Notes under the pieces: generated by a model
Seen by the model: the letters and a program-made list of their open reading frames with translations, nothing else
Database searches by the model: none
What the model was told of the DNA's origin: nothing
In this document: positions 10,262 through 18,946 of the stretch, in pieces
How positions within the stretch are numbered: the stretch's first letter is position 1
Layout: each line of letters starts with the position of its first letter
Translations under genes and position numbers: made by a program
From: Bradyrhizobium barranii subsp. barranii
GTDB taxonomy: Bacteria; Pseudomonadota; Alphaproteobacteria; Rhizobiales; Xanthobacteraceae
Direction: 5' to 3'
DNA: 64,000 bases
Assembly (NCBI RefSeq): GCF_017565645.3
Contig: NZ_CP086136.1
Location: 10,523,501 to 10,587,500, forward strand

Positions 10262-11032
10262 CTATACCGACAGAAACAACGCGAACGATTCCTCCACCGT
10301 GCGGCGCAGATGCTTTCCATACAATGCATGGTTGGCATCGTCGGGGCCGACCCGTCCCAGCGACGGCTTCGCAACGTTGCGGAGCGGCACATAGGCGATC
10401 GGCGCTGCGATCGGCGTCAGTTGCGAGCCGGGTCCGGCGCGGAGCGTCGAGATGATGCCGTACATTTCGCCGGCAACCGTCGGCCGCGACACCGTGATCA
10501 CGCGGTGCTGGCCGTGCTTGATGATGACGAGATAGATGAAGCCGGACTGATGCGGCACCGCAACTTCGCCGGTATGCTCATAGGCGGCGTCGGTTCGCTC
10601 GCCCTCGCGGAACACCAGTGAGGACACCTTCGGCTCCCAGACGATCTCGGTGCGATAGGCGAAGATCGCATCCTTGTCGCCGAAGGACGGCCGCAGCGTG
10701 ATGTAGACGTCCTCGAGCCAGGTCACCGCGCGATGCGCATAGGAGCCGAGGCTGTCGGGCGCGACATCGTTTGCGGCCGGAGGCGTCACCACGGCGGCGC
10801 TTTTGCGCAAGGAGACGCCCAGCGCCTGCTCCAGCCGCACGGTCGTTGCCAGCGTGAACGGCCGCCGGCCGCCGAGCACCTTCTCCAGCGTCGACAGGCT
10901 GAGCTTGGCCTGCTCGGCCAACGCCTGCCGGGACATCCGGCGCCTGGCGAGTTCCTCGCGAATGGTCTCCGCGATCTCGCGGCTCTGCTCGTCCGAAAGC
11001 TGCCTGTCGGTGACTTTATCCTGCGTCTGCAT
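10262..11032 (-). CDS. XRE-family transcriptional regulator with a C-terminal domain
   Basis: The protein has 256 residues from the ATG at 11032; an upstream TTG at 11038 is less likely. The helix-turn-helix of the Cro/CI type lies at about residues 20-75, with RMSRQALAEQAKLSLSTLEK followed by GRRPFTLATTVRLEQALG. The C-terminal 170 residues are a soluble domain that I cannot assign to a named family. It is divergent from the sortase target gene, with 187 bp between them, and same-strand with the glycosyltransferase downstream. The target genes are unknown. Confidence 0.85.
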   Translation of the reverse strand: MQTQDKVTDRQLSDEQSREIAETIREELARRRMSRQALAEQAKLSLSTLEKVLGGRRPFTLATTVRLEQALGVSLRKSAAVVTPPAANDVAPDSLGSYAHRAVTWLEDVYITLRPSFGDKDAIFAYRTEIVWEPKVSSLVFREGERTDAAYEHTGEVAVPHQSGFIYLVIIKHGQHRVITVSRPTVAGEMYGIISTLRAGPGSQLTPIAAPIAYVPLRNVAKPSLGRVGPDDANHALYGKHLRRTVEESFALFLSV

Positions 11033-11219
11033 CGTCAACCCTGCTCCACGGACGCAAGTCTAGCAGGGCGGACAAGCCAGCACAAAACCGTACTTGGCGA
11101 TCCCGGCCTTGGCCTGCCGGGGCCGGCCGCGGCGGAACATTGCCGATCATTCTGCTCGCGCATTCAGGCGCTCCCGACGGATGCTCCGAGCCAGCGAACA
11201 CCCTTCGGGAGCAGGCGAA

Positions 11220-13467
11220 ATGGATAGCTACGACACAGCCGACGGCGACGAGCACCCCATGTTGGGGCGGCTGATCAAGCTCGGATTGTTTCTGCTGGTG
11301 CAGGGCATCGCGGTGATGCTGGTCGCCTTCGTGGCCCTGCTCGTGAGTCTTGAGCCCGGATGGTCGGCGACGACGGAGCAGGCCAGCCTGCTCCAGCCCG
11401 GCGATGCCAAATCCGGCACCCTTCTCCTGAAGGAGGACGGTGCCTACACGGAGGCGATCCGCCTCGGCATCGACGTCGACATCACGGTATCAGGCCCGAC
11501 GCTGCGCGCCCGCGTCACCCAAGCCTTCCGCAATCCGACCAAGGACTGGGTCGAGGCGACCTACGTTTATCCGCTTCCCGCCGGCGGCGCCGTCGACACG
11601 CTGAAGATGGTGGTCGGCGACCGCGTCATCATCGGCGACAGGCACGCGTGATCTACGAGCAGGCGCGCCGCGCCGGCCAGAAGGCCGCGCTCACGGAGCA
11701 GGAGCGGCCGAACATCTTCACCAATTCGGTCGCCAATATCGGTCCAGGCGAAACCGTGCTGGTGCAGATCGAATATCAGGAGCCGGTGCATCAATCCGGC
11801 AATGAATATTCGCTGCGGCTGCCGCTGGTGGTCGGGCCGCGCTACAATCCGGCGCCGATCGTGCAGAGCGTCGACTTCCGCCAGGACGGCTCGGGCTGGG
11901 GCGCGACCAATTCGGAGCCGGTGCCCGACCGCGACCGTATCGCGCCGCCGGTGCTGGATCCCGCCAGGAACGCGCCGGTCAATCCGACCAGCATCACGGT
12001 GCGCCTGAAGGCAGGCTTCGCGCTCGGCGAGGTCAGGAGTCACCACCATAACGTCAAAGTCGAGAGCCCGGACAATGCGACGCGAATCGTCACGCTCGCT
12101 GACGGCGCGGTGGCCGCCGACCGCGATTTCGAGCTGACCTGGAAGCCGGCCGCGGAGAAGGCTCCGTCGGTTGGCCTGTTCCGCGAGCGTGTCGGCGATG
12201 CCGACTATTTGCTCGCCTTCGTCACCCCGCCCAGTGCCGAGCAGGCGACGCAAAAGCCGCTGCCGCGCGAGGTCGTGTTCGTGATCGACAATTCCGGCTC
12301 GATGGGCGGTACGTCGATCGTTCAGGCCAAGGCCAGCCTGACTTACGCACTCTCTCGCCTTCAACCCAGCGACCGCTTCAACGTCATCCGCTTCGACGAC
12401 ACCATGGACGTGCTGTTCCCGGCCTCCGTGCCGGCCGACGCCACGCATGTCGGTGAAGCCACTTCGTTCGTCAGTGCCTTGCAGGCCCGCGGCGGCACCG
12501 AGATGGTGCCGGCGATGCGCGCCGCGCTGACCGACAAGGCTGGCGACACCGGCATGGTCCGCCAGGTGGTGTTCCTGACCGACGGCGCGATCGGCAACGA
12601 GCAGCAATTGTTCGAAACGATCACCGCGATGCGGGGCCGCTCGCGCGTGTTCATGGTCGGCATCGGGTCCGCACCCAACACCTATCTGATGACGCGCGCC
12701 GCCGAGCTCGGCCGCGGGGCCTTCACCCATATCGGCTCCGTCGAGCAGGTCGAGGAGCGCATGCGCGGCCTGTTCGCCAAGCTGGAAAACCCGGCCGTGA
12801 CCGGCCTCAGCGTAAAGTTCTCCGACGCCAAGGCGGACGTGACGCCTGCGATCATTCCCGACGTCTATCGCGACGAACCGCTGGTGCTGGCGGCAAAGCT
12901 CGACAAGCTCGCCGGCTCGCTCGAGATCAAGGGACGCGTCGGCGACCGCCCGTGGTCGGTGACGCTGCCGCTGCAAAACGCCGCCGAAGGCAAGGGCCTG
13001 TCAAAACTCTGGGCCAAGCGCAAGATCGGCGACGCCGAGGTTGCGCGCACCATGCGCGAGATGACACCCGAAGACTCCGACAAGGCGATCCTGGCGCTGG
13101 CGCTCGACCATCAGATCGTCACGCGGCTCACCAGCCTCGTCGCGGTCGACAAGACGCCGAGCCGCCCCGAGGGCGCGCCGCTCAAGCTCAGCGAGCTGCC
13201 GCTCAACCTGCCGGCCGGCTGGGATTTCGAGAAGGTCTTTGGCGAGCGACCGCATCTGACGCCCACACAATTGCGCGAACGCCATGCGGATGCGCGCAAC
13301 CAGCCGGCGACGAGGCGGCCGACGCCCGCCGCGCCGGATGCGATCCGCCTACCGAAGACCGCGACCTCAGCCGAGCTCAAGATGATCGCAGTTTTCTCCT
13401 GATCGTGCTCGCCCTGATCCTGTACGTGTTCAACCGGCGTCAGCCCTTGCTCACTGACGCCGCTTGA
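11220..13467 (+). pseudogene. VIT-VWA sortase target protein, broken by two frameshifts
   Basis: The ATG at 11220 after GGAGCAGGCGAA starts a protein with an N-terminal membrane segment (about residues 17-45) and a VIT domain. Frame 1 stops at 11649-11651. The homologous sequence resumes in another frame at about 11643 (ARVIYEQARRAGQKAALTEQ) and runs through a VWA domain with an intact MIDAS core DNSGSM (DNA near 12286). It ends with an LPKTAT sorting signal and then a stop at 13400-13402. The hydrophobic anchor and basic tail (FLLIVLALILYVFNRRQ) are in a third frame ending at 13467. Family members (proteobacterial sortase targets) are continuous. I estimate about 16 nt missing at the first break and one base at the second. 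A normal class GN sortase gene follows. Confidence 0.85.
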
Positions 13468-13495
13468 GAGAGGAGCCCCCCGAACTCCTCTGTTT

Positions 13496-13542
13496 GCGCG
13501 CGCGGCTGCCCGTCCCATACCAACGGCCGCGCGCGCCTTTTC
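13496..13542 (+). terminator. Rho-independent terminator after the sortase target gene
   Basis: Perfect 11-bp arms GCGCGCGCGGC (13496) and GCCGCGCGCGC (13526) are followed by CTTTTCC. It lies between the target and sortase genes and, with the repeat behind it, would uncouple their transcription. Confidence 0.75.
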
Positions 13543-13550
13543 CTTCTTGC

Positions 13551-13630
13551 CGTCATTGCGAGCGCAGCGAAGCAATCCAGGCTGCCTCCGCGGAAGGATT
13601 CTGGATTGCTTCGCTGCGCTCGCAATGACG
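13551..13630. repeat. Palindromic intergenic repeat, family A, copy 2
   Basis: An 80-bp inverted repeat with intact outer arms CGTCATTGCGAG and CTCGCAATGACG. It ends 12 bases before the sortase start codon, so an mRNA hairpin here could mask or expose that start. Confidence 0.9.
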
Positions 13631-13642
13631 CGTGTGGAAACA

Positions 13643-14212
13643 ATGCTCCGCCTGATCTCCCCCCTCGCTCTCGCACTTGTCGGCCTCATCCTGTTCGGCG
13701 ACGGCGCCTACATCCATGCCAAGGCCTGGCTCGCCCAGGTGCTGCTGGAGCGCGCGTTCGACAGGAGCGTCGCGACCGGCGAGGCGGTCAGGCCGTGGTC
13801 ATGGGCCGACACCTGGCCGGTCGCGCGGATCGAGGTGAAACGGATCGGGGCCAGCGCGATCGTGCTGGAAGGCACCAGCGGCCAGGCCCTCGCGTTCGGA
13901 CCCGGCCATATCCATCAAACGGCTGATGCCGGCGAGCGCGGCATTGCGGTATTTGCCGCGCACCGCGATACACATTTCCGCTTCCTGCGGAATGTCGCCA
14001 TTGGTGACGTAATCGATGTCACACGCCGTGACGGAAAGCACTTTCGCTATCGGGCGGATTCCTCCGCTGTGGTTCGCTTCGATGAGTCCGGCATCGATCC
14101 CGCGGCGCCGGACGTCGAACTGGTGCTCACAACCTGCTGGCCCTTCGACGCCGTCACGCCCGGGCCCGAGCGCTACGTCCTGCATGCCACCTTGATCGAA
14201 ACAGGTGAATAG
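13643..14212 (+). CDS. Class GN sortase
   Basis: The protein has 189 residues. The ATG at 13643 follows GTGGAAACA. An ATG at 13625 lies inside the repeat and is less likely. An N-terminal membrane segment (residues 3-20) anchors the enzyme. The catalytic residues of sortases can be read as His107 (AAHRDTH), Cys165 (LTTCWPFD) and Arg177 (PGPERYV). In this family the enzyme works in the cell envelope, cleaving the LPxTA-type signal of the single VIT-VWA protein normally encoded next to it. Here that partner is frameshifted, so this sortase may have lost its only local substrate. The gene itself shows no lesion. Confidence 0.88.
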   Translation: MLRLISPLALALVGLILFGDGAYIHAKAWLAQVLLERAFDRSVATGEAVRPWSWADTWPVARIEVKRIGASAIVLEGTSGQALAFGPGHIHQTADAGERGIAVFAAHRDTHFRFLRNVAIGDVIDVTRRDGKHFRYRADSSAVVRFDESGIDPAAPDVELVLTTCWPFDAVTPGPERYVLHATLIETGE

Positions 14213-14365
14213 CGGTTCGCAATCGGCCATCCGGGATCGATAGAGACCGCGCCGAACAGCCGGGGAACCGCGCTTGATCGGGCCGCTGAACTGGCGTCGT
14301 CTCCCATAGACCTGTAAGAACAGCCGATTGATCTTTTGGCGCTGTAATTTTCAGGACAACCTGTA

Positions 14366-15358
14366 ATGGACGACGAGTTCAGGCAGCGCCTCGAACAGCG
14401 CCTGGAGCAACTCGAAAATCGTGTCGCGCTCCTTGAACGGAATCAGGACCTCATTGCTGCCGGACAGAGACGGTCCTCGCTGCGGAGCCTCTGGCGACGC
14501 CCGCCGATGTGGACCTTCGAGCAATATCCGCCGCGCCTGCTCAACCTGACTGCCTTCCCGCCTGCGCCCGCGATCCCGGCGAATGCGCCGCGGATCACGA
14601 TGGTCACACCGAGCTACAATCAGGCGCAATATCTCGGCGCCACGATCGAGAGCATCGTCAGTCAGAACTATCCGAAGCTGACTTATCACGTGCAGGACGG
14701 CGCCTCGATCGACGGCACGATCGATCTCCTGAAGAGCCGAGGTGAGAGCATCAGCTGGGCGAGCGAGCCGGACGAGGGGCAGTCGAACGCCATCAATCTC
14801 GGCTTCGCCGGTGCCGACTGCGAGATCATGGCCTATCTCAACAGCGATGACATGCTGCTGCCCGGAGCGCTCGCCTATGTCACCGACTATTTCATGTCGC
14901 ATCCCGATGTCGACGTCGTCTACGGCCATCGTGTTTTCGTCGACCGCGAGGGGCTCGAGGTCGGACGCGCCGTGCTGCCGCCCCATGACGGCAAGGCTTT
15001 GCAATATGCCGACTACATCCCGCAGGAGACGATGTTCTGGCGCAAGCGCGTGTGGGACAGGATCGGGCCCATCGACGAGAGCTTCCACTACGCGATGGAC
15101 TGGGATTTCATCCTGCGGGCGCAAGCCGCGGAATTCAAGTTCGTGCGCCTGCCGCGATTTCTCGCCTGCTTCCGCATCCACGATGCACAGAAGACGGCTT
15201 CGACCTACGCGCTCGGCGTCAGGGAGATGGGCATCCTGCGGCGCCGCGTTCTCGGCTTCGATCCGACGCAGATGCAGATCCGGCGCGCCATCGCTTCCTA
15301 TCTCGCGAAGCAATTGGCCTATCACTACGCCTACAAGCTGCGCCTGCTGCGTTACTGA
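14366..15358 (+). CDS. Family 2 glycosyltransferase with N-terminal coiled coil
   Basis: The protein has 330 residues, with AGGACAACCTGTA before the ATG. Residues 1-30 are a heptad-like coiled coil (RLEQRLEQLENRVALLERN). The GT-A catalytic domain follows: ITMVTPSYNQAQYLGATIES, then VQDGASIDGT, and the metal-binding region YLNSDDMLLPGA. A conserved HYAMDWDFILRA block is the acceptor or catalytic-base region. It probably adds a sugar during surface polysaccharide or O-antigen synthesis, but no other polysaccharide genes are adjacent. The coiled coil suggests oligomerisation. The 153 bp upstream hold only regulatory space. Confidence 0.88.
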   Translation: MDDEFRQRLEQRLEQLENRVALLERNQDLIAAGQRRSSLRSLWRRPPMWTFEQYPPRLLNLTAFPPAPAIPANAPRITMVTPSYNQAQYLGATIESIVSQNYPKLTYHVQDGASIDGTIDLLKSRGESISWASEPDEGQSNAINLGFAGADCEIMAYLNSDDMLLPGALAYVTDYFMSHPDVDVVYGHRVFVDREGLEVGRAVLPPHDGKALQYADYIPQETMFWRKRVWDRIGPIDESFHYAMDWDFILRAQAAEFKFVRLPRFLACFRIHDAQKTASTYALGVREMGILRRRVLGFDPTQMQIRRAIASYLAKQLAYHYAYKLRLLRY

Positions 15359-15574
15359 ACGATAGCAGAGGCGTGATCACCATTTGAAAGAATGCGCGTC
15401 ACGCAGTCGTGGCACGTCGTCCGATCGTTCGCACTTTCGCCAAAAGTCTGGTGATGCTAGCCTTGTCGCGAAGCACCCGCCATTCCGCCACGCGGCATGG
15501 AGCCATCACGATCAGTCCCGCCAGACCGGCGCAAGACAGCGCGCTGCAACAAGAACAAGAGGTGAGGAAGCGCC

Positions 15575-17794
15575 ATGGAAGCCAAGGTACCTGCTGCGTC
15601 CGTTTTTCCGCGTCCATGGTCTCCAGCGCCCGATGCCAGCGACATCGTCAAGGGCATCCACGCCATGCTGCACCCGCACAACATCGTGCTGGTGGGCGCG
15701 ACCGACAAGCCCGGCAATTATGCCGAGCGCATCTGGAACAACCTCGTCAAGTACGGCTACGAGGGCGGGCTCTATCCGGTCAACGCCAAGCGCGAGGCGA
15801 TCTGGGGTGTGCCCTGCTACAAGGATTTTGCGAGCCTCCCGGAAAAGCCCGATCACGTGCTGGTGCTGGTGCCCGCGCGCTTTGCCGTGCAGGTGATCCG
15901 CGACGCCGCTGCGGCCGGCGCGCGCTCGGCCACCATCGTCACCTCGGGCTTCAGCGAGTTGCAGGATGAGGAGAGCCAGAAGCTCGCTGCCGAATTGCAA
16001 GCCGCGATACGCGAAACGGGGCTCGCCGTCACCGGCCCGAACTGCCTCGGCAACTTAAGCGCCGGCGAAAAGCTCTTCACCAATATCGACGACCGCGTCG
16101 TCACCATGGAACAGGGTGCGGTGGCGATCGCCGGGCAATCCGGCGCCATCGTCATGGCGATCCGGCAGGCGCTGGAGGATCGCGGCGTCGGGGTCGGTTA
16201 CATGGTGACGACCGGCAACGAGGCCGGGCTCGAGACGCCGGACCTGATGCGCTATTTCGCCGAGGATCCGAGCATCAAGGTGATCGTGGTCTACCTCGAA
16301 GGCGTGCGCAACACCAAGGCGTTTCGCGACGCCTGCAAGGCCGCGCGTGCGGCAAGCAAGCCGGTCATCGCACTCAAGCTCGGTTCGTCCGAGGGCGGCC
16401 GCGCCGCGGCGATGGCGCATACCGGTGCGCTCGCAGGCTCAATCGAGACGTTCGACGCCATCGCGACCCGCGAAGGCGTGATCCGGGTTGGCGGGCTCGA
16501 CGAGCTGATCGAGACCACCGAATGCTTCGTTCACGCGGCCGTGCCCAAGGGCGACCGGCTCGCCGCGGTCACACTATCAGGCGGCAAGCGTGGCATGCTG
16601 CTTGACGCCTTCTATGCCGAAGGCCTGAACTTTGCGCCGCTGAGCCCGCACGTCGGCTCCGAACTGGCGAAGATGCTCGGGCCGGGCTCGATCGTGGGCA
16701 ATCCGCTCGATGCCGGCTTTGCCGCGGTGGTCGATCCCTCCGTCTACATGAAGTCGATCGAGCTGATGATCGACGACCCCGATATCGACATCGTCATCGT
16801 CGATGCCGAGCTGCCCAAGGCGCCGCACGAACTGCGTGAACGCAATCTGCGCATCGTCGATGGGATGGCGAGCCGGGCCGGCAAGCCGGTGATCTACATC
16901 AGCGCGATGTCGGTCGGCTTCACCGAATTCACCAAAGGCTTGCGCAAATCGCTGCCGCATCTCGCGGTCATGCAGGGCATGGACCGCGCGGTGACCGCGA
17001 TCAAATCGCTGCTCGACTATGCGAAGCTGCGCAAGGCAGTGCCCGACATCGCCTCGAGCTCGAAGCCTGCCGCCCGCGCCGTGCTGGAGAAGGCGCTGAA
17101 ATCGGCGAGCGGTGCCGCGCTCGACGAGGTTGCCTCGAAGAAGCTGCTGAAGGCCTATGGCATTCCGGCCTCGAAGGAGGCGATTGCGCAGACGGCGGCG
17201 GACGCCGCGAAGATCGCGAAGCAGATCGGTTTCCCGGTCGTGGCAAAAGTCGTCAGCGCCGAGATCCTGCACAAATCCGACATCGGCGGCGTGGTGCTGA
17301 ATCTCAACAGCGCCGCCGAGGTGAAGAAAGCATTCACCGACATCACCGCGCGGGTGGCGAAGCTGAAGGGCAAGCCGAAGCTCGACGGCATCCTGATCGC
17401 GCAGCAGGTCAAGGCCGATCTCGAGCTCGTGGTCGGCGCCTCGCTCGATGCCGAGATGGGTCCGGTCGTGCTGTTCGGCACCGGCGGCATCGACATCGAG
17501 CTGATGAAGGACGTCGCGCTCGCCGGCGCACCGCTGGACGAGGCCGAGGCCCGGCTCCTGATCGGCCGCACCAAGGCCGGTATCAAGATGCGCGGCTATC
17601 GCGGCAAGCCGGCCTTGCACGAGGCCTCCGCGGTGAAAGCGCTCGTCGGCCTGTCCAATTTGATCGCAGATGCCGGCGACCGGATCGCCTCGATCGACGT
17701 CAACCCGTTCCTGATCAACACCAAGACGGGCGTCGCCGTCGACGCCCTGATCGTGCTGAACAATGCTGCGGCAAAACGCGCGGCCGGGCATTGA
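15575..17794 (+). CDS. ADP-forming acyl-CoA (acetate-CoA) ligase family protein
   Basis: The protein has 739 residues. GAGGTGAGGAAGCGCC precedes the ATG. The order is a CoA-binding Rossmann domain (about 25-125), two succinyl-CoA-ligase-like flavodoxin domains (about 150-470), and an ATP-grasp domain (about 510-735). The phosphorylated histidine region is visible as His282 in AMAHTGALAGS. Such single-chain ligases interconvert acyl-CoA and free acid with ADP/ATP; some members act on pimeloyl- or feruloyl-type substrates. The 216 bp upstream contain nothing I recognise. Substrate and physiological direction are open. Confidence 0.9.
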   Translation: MEAKVPAASVFPRPWSPAPDASDIVKGIHAMLHPHNIVLVGATDKPGNYAERIWNNLVKYGYEGGLYPVNAKREAIWGVPCYKDFASLPEKPDHVLVLVPARFAVQVIRDAAAAGARSATIVTSGFSELQDEESQKLAAELQAAIRETGLAVTGPNCLGNLSAGEKLFTNIDDRVVTMEQGAVAIAGQSGAIVMAIRQALEDRGVGVGYMVTTGNEAGLETPDLMRYFAEDPSIKVIVVYLEGVRNTKAFRDACKAARAASKPVIALKLGSSEGGRAAAMAHTGALAGSIETFDAIATREGVIRVGGLDELIETTECFVHAAVPKGDRLAAVTLSGGKRGMLLDAFYAEGLNFAPLSPHVGSELAKMLGPGSIVGNPLDAGFAAVVDPSVYMKSIELMIDDPDIDIVIVDAELPKAPHELRERNLRIVDGMASRAGKPVIYISAMSVGFTEFTKGLRKSLPHLAVMQGMDRAVTAIKSLLDYAKLRKAVPDIASSSKPAARAVLEKALKSASGAALDEVASKKLLKAYGIPASKEAIAQTAADAAKIAKQIGFPVVAKVVSAEILHKSDIGGVVLNLNSAAEVKKAFTDITARVAKLKGKPKLDGILIAQQVKADLELVVGASLDAEMGPVVLFGTGGIDIELMKDVALAGAPLDEAEARLLIGRTKAGIKMRGYRGKPALHEASAVKALVGLSNLIADAGDRIASIDVNPFLINTKTGVAVDALIVLNNAAAKRAAGH

Positions 17795-17812
17795 TGTCGC
17801 GTAAGGCGGATT

Positions 17813-17872
17813 GGCGGGTTACGCTTCCGCCTTCGCTCTTCGAGCTACGGCGGACAAGTCGTTAACCCGCCC
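17813..17872. repeat. Intergenic inverted repeat, family D-like
   Basis: Outer arms GGCGGGTTA and TAACCCGCC enclose TTCGAGCTACGGCGGACAAG, a block also found in the element at 48828-48890. It separates the acyl-CoA ligase from the MCE-protein gene. Confidence 0.7.
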
Positions 17873-17938
17873 GCTCTAGTATTGCGGCCGCAGCATCGTC
17901 CTTCCAACCATCCCGCTTTGGCCGTAAAATCGCCCTGC

Positions 17939-18769
17939 ATGGCACGCGCGAGCAACCTCGTAATCGGAACGGCGACGCTGGCGGTCATCGCCGTGGCGTT
18001 CGGCGGCGTGCTCGGCGTGCAGAAATGGCGCACCGCCCAGAGCCGGAGCCAGTTGCGCGTGGTGTTCGAGGGCGGCTCCGCTAGCGGCCTGCGCCGCGGC
18101 GGGCCGGTCAATTTCGACGGCGTTCCCGCGGGTCAGATCCTGTCGATCAAGCTGGATAATCCGCGCAAGATCGTGGCGCTGGTGATGCTCGACAACACCG
18201 CGCCGATCCGCAAGGACACGGTTGCGGGCATCGAGTTCCAGGGTCTCACCGGCGTTGCCGCGATCTCGTTGATCGGCGGCGCGCCCTCCGCGCCGCCGGT
18301 GCCGCTGGATACGGACGGCGTCCCCACGCTGATCGCCGATCTCAGCGACGCCGAATCCATCGTCGACACCCTGCACAGCGTCGATCGCACGATCGTCAGC
18401 AATGCCCCTGCGATCAAGGACGGCCTGCGCACGTTCGAGAACTACACCGCCGATCTCAGAAGCAAGGGCGGCGAAATCGACTCCGTCATGGCCAAGGTCG
18501 ACAGCGCCTTCGCGGGCTTCGACAAGGTGGTCACCAAGATCGAAGGCGTGGTCCCCGGCTTCGCCGACGGCAAGGCGGACGAGCTGTTCGAGAAGATCAG
18601 GGGACTGCACGAGCTCGCTGATGCCATGAAGAAGAAGTCGGCTGCTTACGTCGAGGACATCCGCCGCTCGCTGCTCGACGTCAGCGAGGCCGCCAACAAG
18701 ATGGCTGGCACGCCCCCGCCTGCCGCCGCCCCGCGCCCGCCGCGCAAGCCTCCGCAGAAGAAGCAGTGA
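17939..18769 (+). CDS. MCE/MlaD-family lipid-transport protein
   Basis: The protein has 276 residues from the ATG at 17939 (MARASNLVIGTATLAVIAVA). A single N-terminal membrane anchor (about 6-26) is followed by the MCE/MlaD beta-barrel domain (about 38-120, with GGSASGLRRGGPVNFDGVPAG and IEFQGLTGVAAISL). A helical region and a Pro/Lys-rich tail come after. MCE proteins form periplasmic hexamers that carry phospholipids between membranes together with an ATPase (MlaF) and permease (MlaE). Neither partner is encoded here. The stop is followed by a repeat and the convergent autotransporter gene. Confidence 0.88.
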   Translation: MARASNLVIGTATLAVIAVAFGGVLGVQKWRTAQSRSQLRVVFEGGSASGLRRGGPVNFDGVPAGQILSIKLDNPRKIVALVMLDNTAPIRKDTVAGIEFQGLTGVAAISLIGGAPSAPPVPLDTDGVPTLIADLSDAESIVDTLHSVDRTIVSNAPAIKDGLRTFENYTADLRSKGGEIDSVMAKVDSAFAGFDKVVTKIEGVVPGFADGKADELFEKIRGLHELADAMKKKSAAYVEDIRRSLLDVSEAANKMAGTPPPAAAPRPPRKPPQKKQ

Positions 18770-18780
18770 CGCCTTCTTAT

Positions 18781-18936
18781 CCTCCCCTGGAGGGGGAGGA
18801 TTCGGATCGCATGCAGCAAAGCGAAATGCGATCCGAGGTGGGGTGAAGGTGCTTCCCAACATGCAGTGTCCGAGTGGAGAGATCACCCCACCCCGCTCGC
18901 GCTTCGCGCGATCGACCCTCCCCCTCCAGGGGAGGG
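18781..18936. repeat. Large inverted repeat between convergent genes
   Basis: Opens with CCTCCCCTGGAGGGGGAGG and closes with its near-complement CCCTCCCCCTCCAGGGGAGG, each arm also being a local hairpin. A second pair of arms (GGTGGGGTGA and TCACCCCACC) lies inside. It sits between convergent genes and may act as a bidirectional transcription stop. Confidence 0.8.
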
Positions 18937-18946
18937 TGGCAGCGCC

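Noticed and set aside
13385..13402. Programmed frameshift at the LPKTAT end of the sortase target
   Set aside because: Only a four-T run is present, without a canonical slippery heptamer, and the same gene has another break with missing residues.
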